Assembly (NCBI GenBank): GCA_036405815.1
Contig: DASWWX010000067.1
Coordinates: forward strand, 1-64,000
Direction: 5' to 3'
Length of the DNA stretch: 64,000 nt
Origin: Solimonas sp036405815
GTDB lineage: Bacteria; Pseudomonadota; Gammaproteobacteria; Nevskiales; Nevskiaceae
The position numbers and the translations under genes are program-made. Under the pieces are notes generated by a model. The model did no database searches. It had not been told where the DNA came from and saw only the letters and a list, made by a program, of their open reading frames with translations. Positions 52,076 to 59,562 of the stretch are shown here, one piece after another (position 1 is the first letter of the stretch; each line of letters starts with the position of its first letter).

Positions 52076-53413
52076 ATGCGCAACCTCTTTCTAGCTGTGT
52101 CAATCCTTCTCGTTGGCGTCGTGTCAGCCCACGCCCAAAGCTGCCCGTCCGGCCAAGTTGAGTCGTGGTCGTCGAGCATCACCAGCGGCACTTTCGGCGG
52201 CCACGGCGGCGCGTGCGCTGGCAAGCCCACCGTATCTGAACTCCATTCGTGCGCTACAGCGTGGCACGCATCGGCATGTGCAACGTCCGGGCGCGGCGGC
52301 ATGGGTGCCATCTACGTCGGCCCGAGCCTCACGCACGGTGGGGGCTTTAACGCCCGTTGTGCAGATGGTAGCGGTGGCACTGCCTATACCTACTACCGAA
52401 CCTGCGTCGAGCCGGAACCTGCCGTCTGTGGCACGCCGGAAGGTCACAACGTCGGCTATCAGCAAAGCGCTGACGAGGGCCGCACGTCCGCCTGTGTTCA
52501 GGGCTGCAGTGTCGAGTCACGAACCGAAATGGGCCGCGTTGTCGGCGGCACCTTACAGCCGGGTGTGTTCGTCGCGTGGGTCTCGACCGGGTCCGCCTGT
52601 AACAACGACGACGCGACGGCCGGCGACAGCAAGTGCCACGAATCTGACGGCGTAAACCTTTGCCTCTCGAAGCATGACCCAGGCGAGCTGGGCGAGGAAG
52701 TTACCGGTTCCCCGCCACGTGTAGACGGCCCCACGATTCAGGAAATCGAGGGCGAGGGCTGCGTGCGTACTCAAAGCGGTGGCGCTTTCTGCGTCACCAG
52801 CTGGGCCGACGTTCCGGATAACGGAACGCCAGGTCAGCCGGCTGAGCCTGACGCCCAGGTCACGTACCACAAGCCCGACGGATCAACCACGAACGTCAAT
52901 TACTACAGCAGCAGCACCGTCATTAACTCGACCAATCATGGCGAAGGTGGCGGCGGTGAAACAGCGGGTGGCACCGCCGGTGGAACCGCTGGCGGCACTG
53001 CCGGCGGAACGACCGGCGGTGACGGCGAGGGCGACTGCGACCCCGAAACCGAAGATTGCGGCCAGTGCGTCGAAGATCCCGAAACCGAAGAGTCCGAATG
53101 TGGTGATGGCGCTGAATTCACCGCGCCCGGCATCAAATTCGAATACAGCGACGTTGACCGTCTTATCACTGCGAAGCGCGCTGAGCTGGCTGCTTACATC
53201 CAGCAGGTGAGGGGTGAGGCCGCGCAGCTCCTTCAGCCTGTTTCATCTGCTGGCGGCGGTGGCGGCGGCGGCCTGCCGTGCTGGTCTTCGCAGTTCATGG
53301 GTCGCTCGTTCTCCATCTGTCCTGCGAATTTCGAAGGCGAGCTGTCCGTTATTTCTCAGATGATCCTCCTGCTCGCTGCGCTCGCTGCTGCCTTCATCTT
53401 GCTCAACAGGTGA
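52076..53413 (+). CDS. Minor coat / adsorption protein (pIII-like)
   Basis: 445 residues. A signal peptide (MRNLFLAVSILLVGVVSAHA) leads to a Cys-rich extracellular N-terminal region to about residue 230. An AGGT-repeat glycine linker (about 290-315), an acidic Cys-containing stretch (DCDPETEDCGQC) and a poly-Gly spacer precede the C-terminal membrane helix (MILLLAALAAAFILLNR). The architecture of receptor domains, glycine linker and C-terminal anchor is that of pIII, which binds host pilus and TolA and caps the virion. Receptor unknown. Confidence 0.82.
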   Translation: MRNLFLAVSILLVGVVSAHAQSCPSGQVESWSSSITSGTFGGHGGACAGKPTVSELHSCATAWHASACATSGRGGMGAIYVGPSLTHGGGFNARCADGSGGTAYTYYRTCVEPEPAVCGTPEGHNVGYQQSADEGRTSACVQGCSVESRTEMGRVVGGTLQPGVFVAWVSTGSACNNDDATAGDSKCHESDGVNLCLSKHDPGELGEEVTGSPPRVDGPTIQEIEGEGCVRTQSGGAFCVTSWADVPDNGTPGQPAEPDAQVTYHKPDGSTTNVNYYSSSTVINSTNHGEGGGGETAGGTAGGTAGGTAGGTTGGDGEGDCDPETEDCGQCVEDPETEESECGDGAEFTAPGIKFEYSDVDRLITAKRAELAAYIQQVRGEAAQLLQPVSSAGGGGGGGLPCWSSQFMGRSFSICPANFEGELSVISQMILLLAALAAAFILLNR

Positions 53414-53416
53414 CCT

Positions 53417-54022
53417 ATGCGCTGGCCTCTCTATTCCGCCGTGGTTATCGGTGTTTCCGCCGTGGTGCTGTCCGTCGCTGCTGACGCCGCCTGTGGCTAC
53501 GTCAATGGGAATTACGTCTGCACTGATAAGCCCGGCTGTGGTCTCGTCAACGGTCAGGAGCAATGCGCCGAACCCGATGGCTGCGGCTACGTCAACGGTA
53601 ACTACGTCTGCTCCGTGGCCGCTGATAAATCGCCTGCTCCTGCAAACAAGGTTTCTAAGCCGCGTCAGGGTGCCAACGCCAACACGAAAGATGCCGGTGT
53701 CGTCGCCGGCCTTGAATGGCTCTCGTCGTTCTTCGCTGGCAAGGGGTCCGATGACTGGATGTCGTCGGCTATCGGTTGGGGCGTTAAGAAGGCTACCGTC
53801 GCATGGCTCGATACGAAGCTCTGGGCGTTCAAGATCGCGTGGAGCGTTGCCAAGTCGATCTTGACCGACCTCGGAGTTTTTACCGCGATTGCAACCGCCA
53901 TCGGCGGCTTGCCGCCCGATCTGTCTAACGCGCTGCGCTTCTTCAAGGTGATCGAAGCGATCACCATGATGCTCACCGCTGGCATGACGAAGCTCGTCCT
54001 ACGCTTCCTGCCGGGTGCCTAA
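53417..54022 (+). CDS. pVI-like minor coat protein with N-terminal cysteine repeats
   Basis: 201 residues. A signal peptide (residues 1-24, ending AADA). Three repeats of CG[YL]VNGxxxC at residues 26-35, 41-50 and 56-65 with exact 15-residue period. A linker, then a DUF2523/pVI-type hydrophobic domain (about 115-201: LWAFKIAWSVAKSIL, IEAITMMLTAGMTKLVLRFL). pVI normally lacks a cleaved signal and a Cys-repeat ectodomain. Start lies 3 bases after the pIII stop; stop overlaps the pI start by one base. Confidence 0.75.
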   Translation: MRWPLYSAVVIGVSAVVLSVAADAACGYVNGNYVCTDKPGCGLVNGQEQCAEPDGCGYVNGNYVCSVAADKSPAPANKVSKPRQGANANTKDAGVVAGLEWLSSFFAGKGSDDWMSSAIGWGVKKATVAWLDTKLWAFKIAWSVAKSILTDLGVFTAIATAIGGLPPDLSNALRFFKVIEAITMMLTAGMTKLVLRFLPGA

Positions 54023-55134
54023 TGCCGATCAAGATTTATTGGGGTCCGCCCGGCAGCTACAAAACAAGCTCGGCTGTCGTTGACGAAGTCGCGCGCTGCG
54101 CCCGTGAGGGCAGGGTGCTTGTCACGAACATGCGCGGCCTCACTCGTGAACGCATCATTGCCAATGCGCCTGGCATCACGCCGGAAGCGGCCGAGAAATT
54201 TCAGGTGGTCCATCTGCGCATGGACAATCCTGACGATCTTCACAAGCTCAGGACGTGGCCGTGGTGGGCGCCATTCGGCGCCTATTTCGTGCTGGACGAG
54301 GTTCAGGCGATTTATCCGCCTGACTGGTCTGCCGCGAAGCTCGCGGCCTTGGACTCGTCGTCCGGCCGCCTCTGGCCATCAGGCGAGAACATGCCGACGA
54401 CGATCTCTCTTTGCTTCGACATGCACCGTCACGGCAATTGGGATTTCTGCTTCACGACGCCGAACATCAAGAAAGTGCTGCCAGTGATACGTGCAGCGGC
54501 CGAGTGTGCCTACAAGCATAAAAACCTCGGGATGCTCGGCATCAGCGGTCGCTACGCGCAGGGTATGCACCTTGCGGAAGACAACGGCAACGCGGGAGAT
54601 ATGTATGGCATCCGCTGGCGAAAAATCCCTAAGTGGGCCTTCGAGTGTTATGACAGCACTGCGACCGGTGCGGTCTCCGATACGCGGGCCGGTTGGAATA
54701 TTTTTGCGAACCCTAGGCTACTACTGCTCTTTGGCGTCATTGGCATTGGTCTCGCTTATCTGCTCTATCGCGGCGGGGATATGGTCTTTGGTGGCAAGTC
54801 AGGGCGTGCGGATGTTCCTGCTGCGCCCGCTGCTGCGCCTGTTCCTCTTTCTCCTACTGCTCAGGTCGTGCGCGGCTCTGGTCAGCGTGTAGACGCTCCC
54901 AGCGATCGATGGCGCCTCGTCTCGGTCGTCGAACTGGCCGGCGGCCGCATGATCTTCCACGTCGCCAGCGGCAAGCGTTTCCAGCGCATTAGCGACCGCA
55001 ATTGCGGCAAGGGTGAGCTGGGCTGGTTCTGCCGTGTCGAAGATGGCGTGGCGACGATCTGGACCGGCCCCGATCCGATCGCGGACGCGCCGCCACCGGC
55101 TGCCCCGATGATCTCTGCGGCGATCGCGTCGTAG
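54022..55134 (+). CDS. Zot/pI-like phage assembly ATPase
   Basis: 370 residues. Walker A GPPGSYKT (8-15) and Walker B FVLDEVQ (91-93 Leu-Asp-Glu) define the Zot domain. A single membrane helix (LLLLFGVIGIGLAYLLY, about 233-250) puts a periplasmic C-terminal domain with Ala/Pro linker outside. It powers extrusion of the virion at the inner membrane and contacts an outer-membrane secretin. No pIV gene follows, so a host secretin is presumed. Confidence 0.92.
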   Translation: MPIKIYWGPPGSYKTSSAVVDEVARCAREGRVLVTNMRGLTRERIIANAPGITPEAAEKFQVVHLRMDNPDDLHKLRTWPWWAPFGAYFVLDEVQAIYPPDWSAAKLAALDSSSGRLWPSGENMPTTISLCFDMHRHGNWDFCFTTPNIKKVLPVIRAAAECAYKHKNLGMLGISGRYAQGMHLAEDNGNAGDMYGIRWRKIPKWAFECYDSTATGAVSDTRAGWNIFANPRLLLLFGVIGIGLAYLLYRGGDMVFGGKSGRADVPAAPAAAPVPLSPTAQVVRGSGQRVDAPSDRWRLVSVVELAGGRMIFHVASGKRFQRISDRNCGKGELGWFCRVEDGVATIWTGPDPIADAPPPAAPMISAAIAS

Positions 55135-55208
55135 CGCGGCCGGACGGAGCGAGCGACGTAGCGAGCGACGGCAGGGCGCGTGTAGACGCGAAAAGCCTAG
55201 ATTTCCAT

Positions 55209-55235
55209 AACAACGGTTCAAGCGCGGCCGTTGTT
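55209..55235. other. Hairpin downstream of the pI gene
   Basis: AACAACGG and CCGTTGTT form an 8-bp inverted repeat with an 11-base loop, between the convergent pI gene and the leftward gene at 55241. Preceded at about 55149-55172 by direct GCGAGCGACG-type repeats. No T-tract; might be terminator, replication origin or packaging signal. Confidence 0.4.
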
Positions 55236-55240
55236 CCCTC

Positions 55241-55573
55241 CTAGTCGTCCTCCAGCATGTGCTTCGGCACCAGCGTTACGCCAAACTTGCGCTCATTGAA
55301 CGGAAGGTTCGGGCGCCCCGCGCGTAGCACTGCATAAGCCGCTATCGCGCGATCGTGCGGCTTGCAGTCTGCGAGCTGTAGGCTCGTAATCTCTCCGCTC
55401 TCGTCGACGCCGACGCCTACTGAGCACGGCGAGTTGACCGTCTCGTAGCTGTGTATCCTCCGCGACCAGTCCGTGCCGGCTCTGGCAAGGGCTGGGTCGT
55501 TGATCTCCGCGACCTGCGCTGCGGCTGTGCTGCTGGCAATGACTAGTGCAAGTGCTCCCGTCCGTTTCTTCAT
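55241..55573 (-). CDS. Small secreted phage protein
   Basis: 110 residues with a signal peptide (MKKRTGALALVIASSTAAAQ). The body carries two cysteines (SPCSVGVGVDESGEI and LQLADCKPHDRA) and resembles the TonB C-terminal-like fold seen in short secreted proteins (VGVDESGEITSLQL). Leftward, after the HTH gene at 55607 with a 33-base gap. Could be a lysogenic-conversion or superinfection-exclusion factor; unproven. Confidence 0.6.
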   Translation of the reverse strand: MKKRTGALALVIASSTAAAQVAEINDPALARAGTDWSRRIHSYETVNSPCSVGVGVDESGEITSLQLADCKPHDRAIAAYAVLRAGRPNLPFNERKFGVTLVPKHMLEDD

Positions 55574-55606
55574 CTCGCGCCCCCGTATGGCTGGCGCAGT
55601 GTGACT

Positions 55607-55900
55607 TCACCTGGTCGGCTTGAGTAGGTGCCGGAGTCTCTCGCGCCACGGGTGGCGGGGTCCTACGCCTCGGAACATCGCCAGCGGGAACGCCGGCCCG
55701 TGACGCAGCTGCTCGAGTAGATTTGCCGTGCTGCACGGCACGCGGCCGGACCTAATCCAGCGCTGGAGCGTCCGTTTATGGACGCCCAGCAGCGCCGCGC
55801 ATAACCGTTCGTCGGCTCGATGCAGTTTTAGCCACCAGTGCAGAAGGTCTCTTTTTTCTTCGTGTGACAAGACCGACTCTTTCTCGTCGTATCGGCTCAT
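55607..55900 (-). CDS. HTH DNA-binding phage regulator
   Basis: 97 residues. A helix-turn-helix is centred on LCAALLGVHKRTLQRWIRSG (residues about 34-53), with a basic C-terminus (RERLRHLLKPTR). Sits at the right end beside dif, reading leftward, first of a two-gene unit with 55241. It may be a second repressor or an excision/antirepressor factor. No family name is claimed. Confidence 0.7.
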   Translation of the reverse strand: MSRYDEKESVLSHEEKRDLLHWWLKLHRADERLCAALLGVHKRTLQRWIRSGRVPCSTANLLEQLRHGPAFPLAMFRGVGPRHPWRERLRHLLKPTR

Positions 55901-55985
55901 AAGAAATGGACTTTATTTCGTCGTTTTTCATCGGCTTGGCCGCTGTAACGGTCAAGCCGCCCCTGAGTGTCCATTCTGCCTGTAA

Positions 55986-56013
55986 ATGACTCATAATGTA
56001 TATTATGTTAAGT
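55986..56013 (+). other. Chromosomal dif site / right prophage junction (attR)
   Basis: A 28-bp site with XerC arm ATGACTCATAA, central TGTATA and XerD arm TTATGTTAAGT. The run from CATAA to TTAA equals E. coli dif exactly, and the XerD arm differs by one base of 11. It remains complete here after phage integration, so chromosome dimer resolution can work. It marks the replication terminus. Confidence 0.93.
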
Positions 56014-56127
56014 ATTACAATGAGAATCCGCAGCCGGCTGTGCCGACTGTAGGAACCCCCGATACCGGAAGCTGTCCAACCCGCGTTTGCGTCCTTCTTC
56101 CTTCCCCTTGAACCTCAAACCTCACCT

Positions 56128-57150
56128 ATGAGCAGCATCGGAACACCCACGATGTGGGCCCTGTTCGCGGCCTTCGTTGTCTTTGCCCTGGTTCTGGATT
56201 TCTTTGCGTTGAACCGACAGGGCTCGCACAAGGTTTCGATGCGCGAAGCTGGTATCTGGTCGCTGCTGTGGGTCGCGGCCTCTTTCGTGTTCGTCGGCTG
56301 GATGTGGTGGTATCTGGGTGGCCTGGACGAGGATGCGGCCGTACAGGCCATCGCCAATACCAAGGCCGTGGAGTTCATCACCGGCTATCTGATTGAGAAA
56401 GCGCTGGCGGTCGACAATGTCTTTGTCTTCCTGCTGCTGTTCACCTACTTCGCGGTACCTCCGGAGTTCCAGAAGCGGGTTTTGATGCTGGGCGTGCTCG
56501 GCGCGCTGGTACTGCGTGCCGTCATGATCCTGATCGGCGCCTGGCTGATCTCGCAGTTCCACTGGATTCTCTATCTGTTCGGCGCTTTCCTGCTGTTCAC
56601 CGGTATCAAAATGTGGTGGGCAGCCGGCAAGGAACCGGATCTGGAGGCGAACCCCGCGCTTCAATGGCTGCGTCGTCGAGTGAAGATCTCGCCCGATTAC
56701 GACGGCGAGAAGTTCTTCACCATGGTGAATGGCGTGCGCATGGCGACGCCGATGCTGATCGTCATTGCCCTGATCGGTATCGTCGACGTCATCTTCGCCG
56801 TCGACTCCATCCCCGCCATCTTCGCCATCACCACGGATCCGTTCATCGTGCTGACGTCGAACGTGTTCGCGATCCTGGGTCTGCGCGCGATGTATTTCCT
56901 GCTCGCCGGTGTCCATGAGCGCTTTCATCTGCTCAGTTATGGTCTGGCGCTGGTACTGGCCTTTATCGGCACCAAGATGCTGATCGTCGATCTCTACAAG
57001 ATTCCGGTGCTCTGGTCGCTGGTGGTCACGGTCGCGATCCTGAGCGTGACCATGATCCTGTCGCTGTATATCCCGCCTCGGGGCTCGGGCAGCGGCGCTT
57101 ACCCGTTCGCGGAAAAGAAAGGCGACCCACCGAACGGCACGAAGTCCTGA
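56128..57150 (+). CDS. TerC family integral membrane protein
   Basis: 340 residues with about nine hydrophobic helices. The TerC signature includes EFITGYLIEKALAVDNVFVF and later DIIFAVDSIPAIFAIT-type motif (here DVIFAVDSIPAIFAIT) with conserved acidic residues in the membrane. Closest to Alx of E. coli, which is linked to manganese export and high pH. First gene right of dif, 114 bases away; I see no clear riboswitch in that leader. Confidence 0.88.
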   Translation: MSSIGTPTMWALFAAFVVFALVLDFFALNRQGSHKVSMREAGIWSLLWVAASFVFVGWMWWYLGGLDEDAAVQAIANTKAVEFITGYLIEKALAVDNVFVFLLLFTYFAVPPEFQKRVLMLGVLGALVLRAVMILIGAWLISQFHWILYLFGAFLLFTGIKMWWAAGKEPDLEANPALQWLRRRVKISPDYDGEKFFTMVNGVRMATPMLIVIALIGIVDVIFAVDSIPAIFAITTDPFIVLTSNVFAILGLRAMYFLLAGVHERFHLLSYGLALVLAFIGTKMLIVDLYKIPVLWSLVVTVAILSVTMILSLYIPPRGSGSGAYPFAEKKGDPPNGTKS

Positions 57151-57156
57151 GGGGGG

Positions 57157-57176
57157 GGGCGTCGATTACGACGCCC
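57157..57176 (+). terminator. Hairpin behind terC after a G9 run
   Basis: GGGCGTCG and CGACGCCC pair around ATTA. It is directly preceded by nine consecutive G (57151-57159) that share its first bases. It lacks a T tail. Confidence 0.4.
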
Positions 57177-57263
57177 GGTCCTCGGCTTGAACGTTCTGGT
57201 CTTTAAGTCTGAATTTATCGTGAATACAAAGGATTAATCGGTAATCCAGGCTTCTTAGCTCGC

Positions 57264-57309
57264 TTGCGAGCCGGGTACGTGCCCGCTACGATAAATGAAT
57301 GGTCGTTCA
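57264..57309 (+). promoter_or_regulatory. Promoter and overlapping operator of the P450 gene
   Basis: TTGCGA (57264-57269), 17-base spacer, TACGAT (57287-57292). An imperfect palindrome TGAATGGTCGTTCA at 57296-57309 covers the expected transcription start, the size of a TetR-type site. Confidence 0.5.
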
Positions 57310-57327
57310 ATTATCGGGCGGACTTGC

Positions 57328-58686
57328 ATGGCATCCCTTCTCAGTAACTACCGACTGCAGCCGTCTCCGGGCATGCGGGCCCTCGACCACCTGCCGGGTC
57401 ACAGTGGCTGGCCGCTGGTCGGCCACTCTTTCGAGTTTCTGGCGGATCCCCTCGCCTATGCGCGTCGCTTTCTGGCCACGTATGGCCCGGTGTCTCGTTC
57501 CAGCTTTCTGCTCGAGCCGCGGGTCAATCTGATCTCGGCGGAAGGCAATGAAAGGATCCTGCAGGATCGCGACCGGATCTTTTCTGCCTGGGGCGGATGG
57601 GATCCGGTCCTCGGCCTGCTGTTTCCGCGCGGCCTGATGCTGCGTGACGGCAACGATCATCGCTATCACCGACGCTTGATGCAGCCGGCCTTCCGCAAGG
57701 AGGCCCTTGCGGCCTATCTGGAGTGCATGGCTCCGCGCATCGCTCAAACGATCGCGCAATGGCAGCAGCGGCGAACGTTCGAGTTCTACCCGGAGATCAA
57801 GCGCCTGACGCTGACGCTGGCGGCAGAAGTTTTTCTTGGGCTCAAGCTGCAGGCCGAAGTGGATCAGGTCTCTCGCGACTTCACCGATGTGGTCGAGGCT
57901 TCGGCTGCGGTCAATCGCCTGCCCTTGCTGGGCCGTCATTTCGCGCGTGGTCTGCATGCGCGTCAGCGCCTGGAGCGCTTTCTCACGTCGCTGATTCCGG
58001 CGCGCCGCACCGGCAACGGCAGTGATCTCTTCACGCAGCTATGCCATGCCGAGGACGAGGCGGGTAATCGCTACGACGATCGTGAGGTCATCGATCACCT
58101 CATCTTTCTGATGATGGCGGCGCACGATACGACGACCAGCGCATTGACCACGATCGCCTATGCGCTGGCGCACGACCAAGGATGGCAGGAGCGTCTGCGC
58201 CAGCTGTCGCAGCCCATCGGCAAGGCGCCGCCGGGATTCGACGATCTGGCAAAGCTGGAGGTCTACGACTGGGTGTTGCGCGAATCGCTCCGGCTCTACC
58301 CGCCCCTGACGATCATCATCCGGCGCGCCACGCAGGATTTCGAGATTCACGGCTATCGCATTCCCGCGAAAACGGCCGTGATGATCTTCCCGGTGTTGAC
58401 CGGGCGGCTGCCGGAATGGTGGACCGACCCCGATCGATTCGATCCAGAGCGCTTCTCGCCGGCCCGCGCCGAGCATCGGCGGCACCCCTTTGCTTGGGCG
58501 CCGTTCGGTGGCGGTGCGCACATGTGTCTGGGTTTGCACTTTGCCGAGATGCAAGTCAAAGCGATCCTGCACCCGCTTTTGCAGGCAGTGCGCCTGCGCG
58601 TCGCTGATGGCTATCAGATGCCGTATCAACTCGCACCCATCGCCAAGCCGCGTGATGGACTGCCCCTGGTGATGGAACCGCTGTAG
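57328..58686 (+). CDS. Cytochrome P450
   Basis: 452 residues from the ATG at 57328. An ATG at 57295 is in frame but overlaps the promoter start region. The I-helix carries AAHDTT (about 264-269), ExxR is ESLRLYPP (Glu319) and the heme loop FGGGAHMCLG has ligand Cys400. Class resembles the CYP120/CYP51-like soluble bacterial group. It hydroxylates a hydrophobic substrate with NAD(P)H-derived electrons; no ferredoxin or reductase gene is adjacent. Confidence 0.92.
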   Translation: MASLLSNYRLQPSPGMRALDHLPGHSGWPLVGHSFEFLADPLAYARRFLATYGPVSRSSFLLEPRVNLISAEGNERILQDRDRIFSAWGGWDPVLGLLFPRGLMLRDGNDHRYHRRLMQPAFRKEALAAYLECMAPRIAQTIAQWQQRRTFEFYPEIKRLTLTLAAEVFLGLKLQAEVDQVSRDFTDVVEASAAVNRLPLLGRHFARGLHARQRLERFLTSLIPARRTGNGSDLFTQLCHAEDEAGNRYDDREVIDHLIFLMMAAHDTTTSALTTIAYALAHDQGWQERLRQLSQPIGKAPPGFDDLAKLEVYDWVLRESLRLYPPLTIIIRRATQDFEIHGYRIPAKTAVMIFPVLTGRLPEWWTDPDRFDPERFSPARAEHRRHPFAWAPFGGGAHMCLGLHFAEMQVKAILHPLLQAVRLRVADGYQMPYQLAPIAKPRDGLPLVMEPL

Positions 58687-58744
58687 CAAACGGGGGCGTG
58701 AGTCGGCCGCTCATTCCATGAGCGCCCCAGCCCAGAGGGGTTGG

Positions 58745-59485
58745 TCAGAATCGCCATTCGAGACGGACGCCCGGTACCGGCAGCACGTTGTCGCCAACAG
58801 GCAAACTGTCCAGGGGGTCCGGCCGTACCCACTGCATCTCGGTCGGCGACATCAGCGTCGGGGAAACCGACCACTTTCCGAATCCGGTTCCGATGTCGCT
58901 GAAGTCGTGATTCGAGGCGATACCGATGAGGGCACCTGCGAGCACGTCGCGCCAGTAGTGATTCTTCGATTGCACGCGTGTGTATCCCACCCACGATGCG
59001 GCGGCATACGCTGGTACGCCCCACCAGAGGCCATATTCTTTGCGGATGAACTCGGCGCCCATGAAAGCGGCCGCGGTGTGGCCCGAGGGAAAGGACTGGC
59101 TGCCGCCGTTAGGGCGCCGCGCGTCGATCGCATACTTCAAACCGTAAGTGGCGACTTCCATGCGCACAAACGACACCAGAAAGTCCCGCTGCGAAGAGCG
59201 CCCCAATCGCGGGCCCGGCCAGTTGAACGACAGACTATCCGCAGCGCCGTCGAGCGAAGGGGTGGCGAAGTCGGCAGCGCCGAGTCCCCAGCCATCACCG
59301 CTGATATCAGCACTCAGCAGAAAACTGAGGCCCAGCCCGAACAAGGGAATGCCCCACTGCAGCACGTCGCCGCTCTGCTCCCACATTGGCTTGCCGTTGC
59401 CCGCTTCTGCTGCCCAAGTGCACTGAAGCGGCCAGCAGACAAACAGAGCGAACGTAACGAGTGTGACCTGTAGCCGGCGCGTCAT
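58745..59485 (-). CDS. PAP2 family lipid phosphatase
   Basis: 246 residues. Signal-like N-terminus (VTLVTFALFVCWPLQCTWAA). The phosphatase motifs KYAIDARRPNG, SFPSGHTAAAF and TRVQSKNHYWRDVLAG match the three conserved PAP2 segments with both histidines. It removes phosphate from lipid pyrophosphates or lipid A in the periplasm. Last gene of the leftward eptA-regulator-kinase-pap2 set. Confidence 0.88.
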   Translation of the reverse strand: MTRRLQVTLVTFALFVCWPLQCTWAAEAGNGKPMWEQSGDVLQWGIPLFGLGLSFLLSADISGDGWGLGAADFATPSLDGAADSLSFNWPGPRLGRSSQRDFLVSFVRMEVATYGLKYAIDARRPNGGSQSFPSGHTAAAFMGAEFIRKEYGLWWGVPAYAAASWVGYTRVQSKNHYWRDVLAGALIGIASNHDFSDIGTGFGKWSVSPTLMSPTEMQWVRPDPLDSLPVGDNVLPVPGVRLEWRF

Positions 59486-59562
59486 GAAGCCCCCATCGAT
59501 TGGAGGCTTTGATGTTGCGCAGTCGAATCTGAGCGCTGCGTTGGCGTCGCGTTAGAACTTCG

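Larger units (their letters stand above)
48944..55997. mobile_element. Inovirus (filamentous phage) prophage integrated at dif
   Basis: About 7,053 bp between equivalent points of the two dif-like junctions. Module order is replication (XRE repressor, small coupled ORFs, HUH Rep), ssDNA-binding-like protein, coat genes with terminator, pIII-like adhesin, pVI-like protein, Zot/pI ATPase, then leftward regulatory genes. This is the canonical inovirus order. No integrase or transposase is present; integration by host XerC/XerD is implied by the dif junctions. No secretin (pIV) gene, as in CTX-type phages. Morphogenesis ATPase intact, so the phage may be active. Confidence 0.93.

Noticed and set aside
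54022..55134. Zot annotation as an enterotoxin
   Set aside because: The protein is a phage morphogenesis ATPase by Walker motifs, topology and neighbours; toxin activity is not supported here.
55776..55994. A 72-codon minus-strand ORF ending inside the HTH gene
   Set aside because: It overlaps both the HTH coding region and the dif site, lacks a ribosome site and has no domain pattern.
56014..56127. A yybP-ykoY manganese riboswitch before the TerC gene
   Set aside because: TerC/Alx genes can carry one, but I could not find its conserved loop sequences in this 114-base leader.
57151..57159. G9 tract as a phase-variation switch
   Set aside because: It lies after the TerC stop codon and merges with a hairpin, so slippage would not change any reading frame or an obvious promoter.
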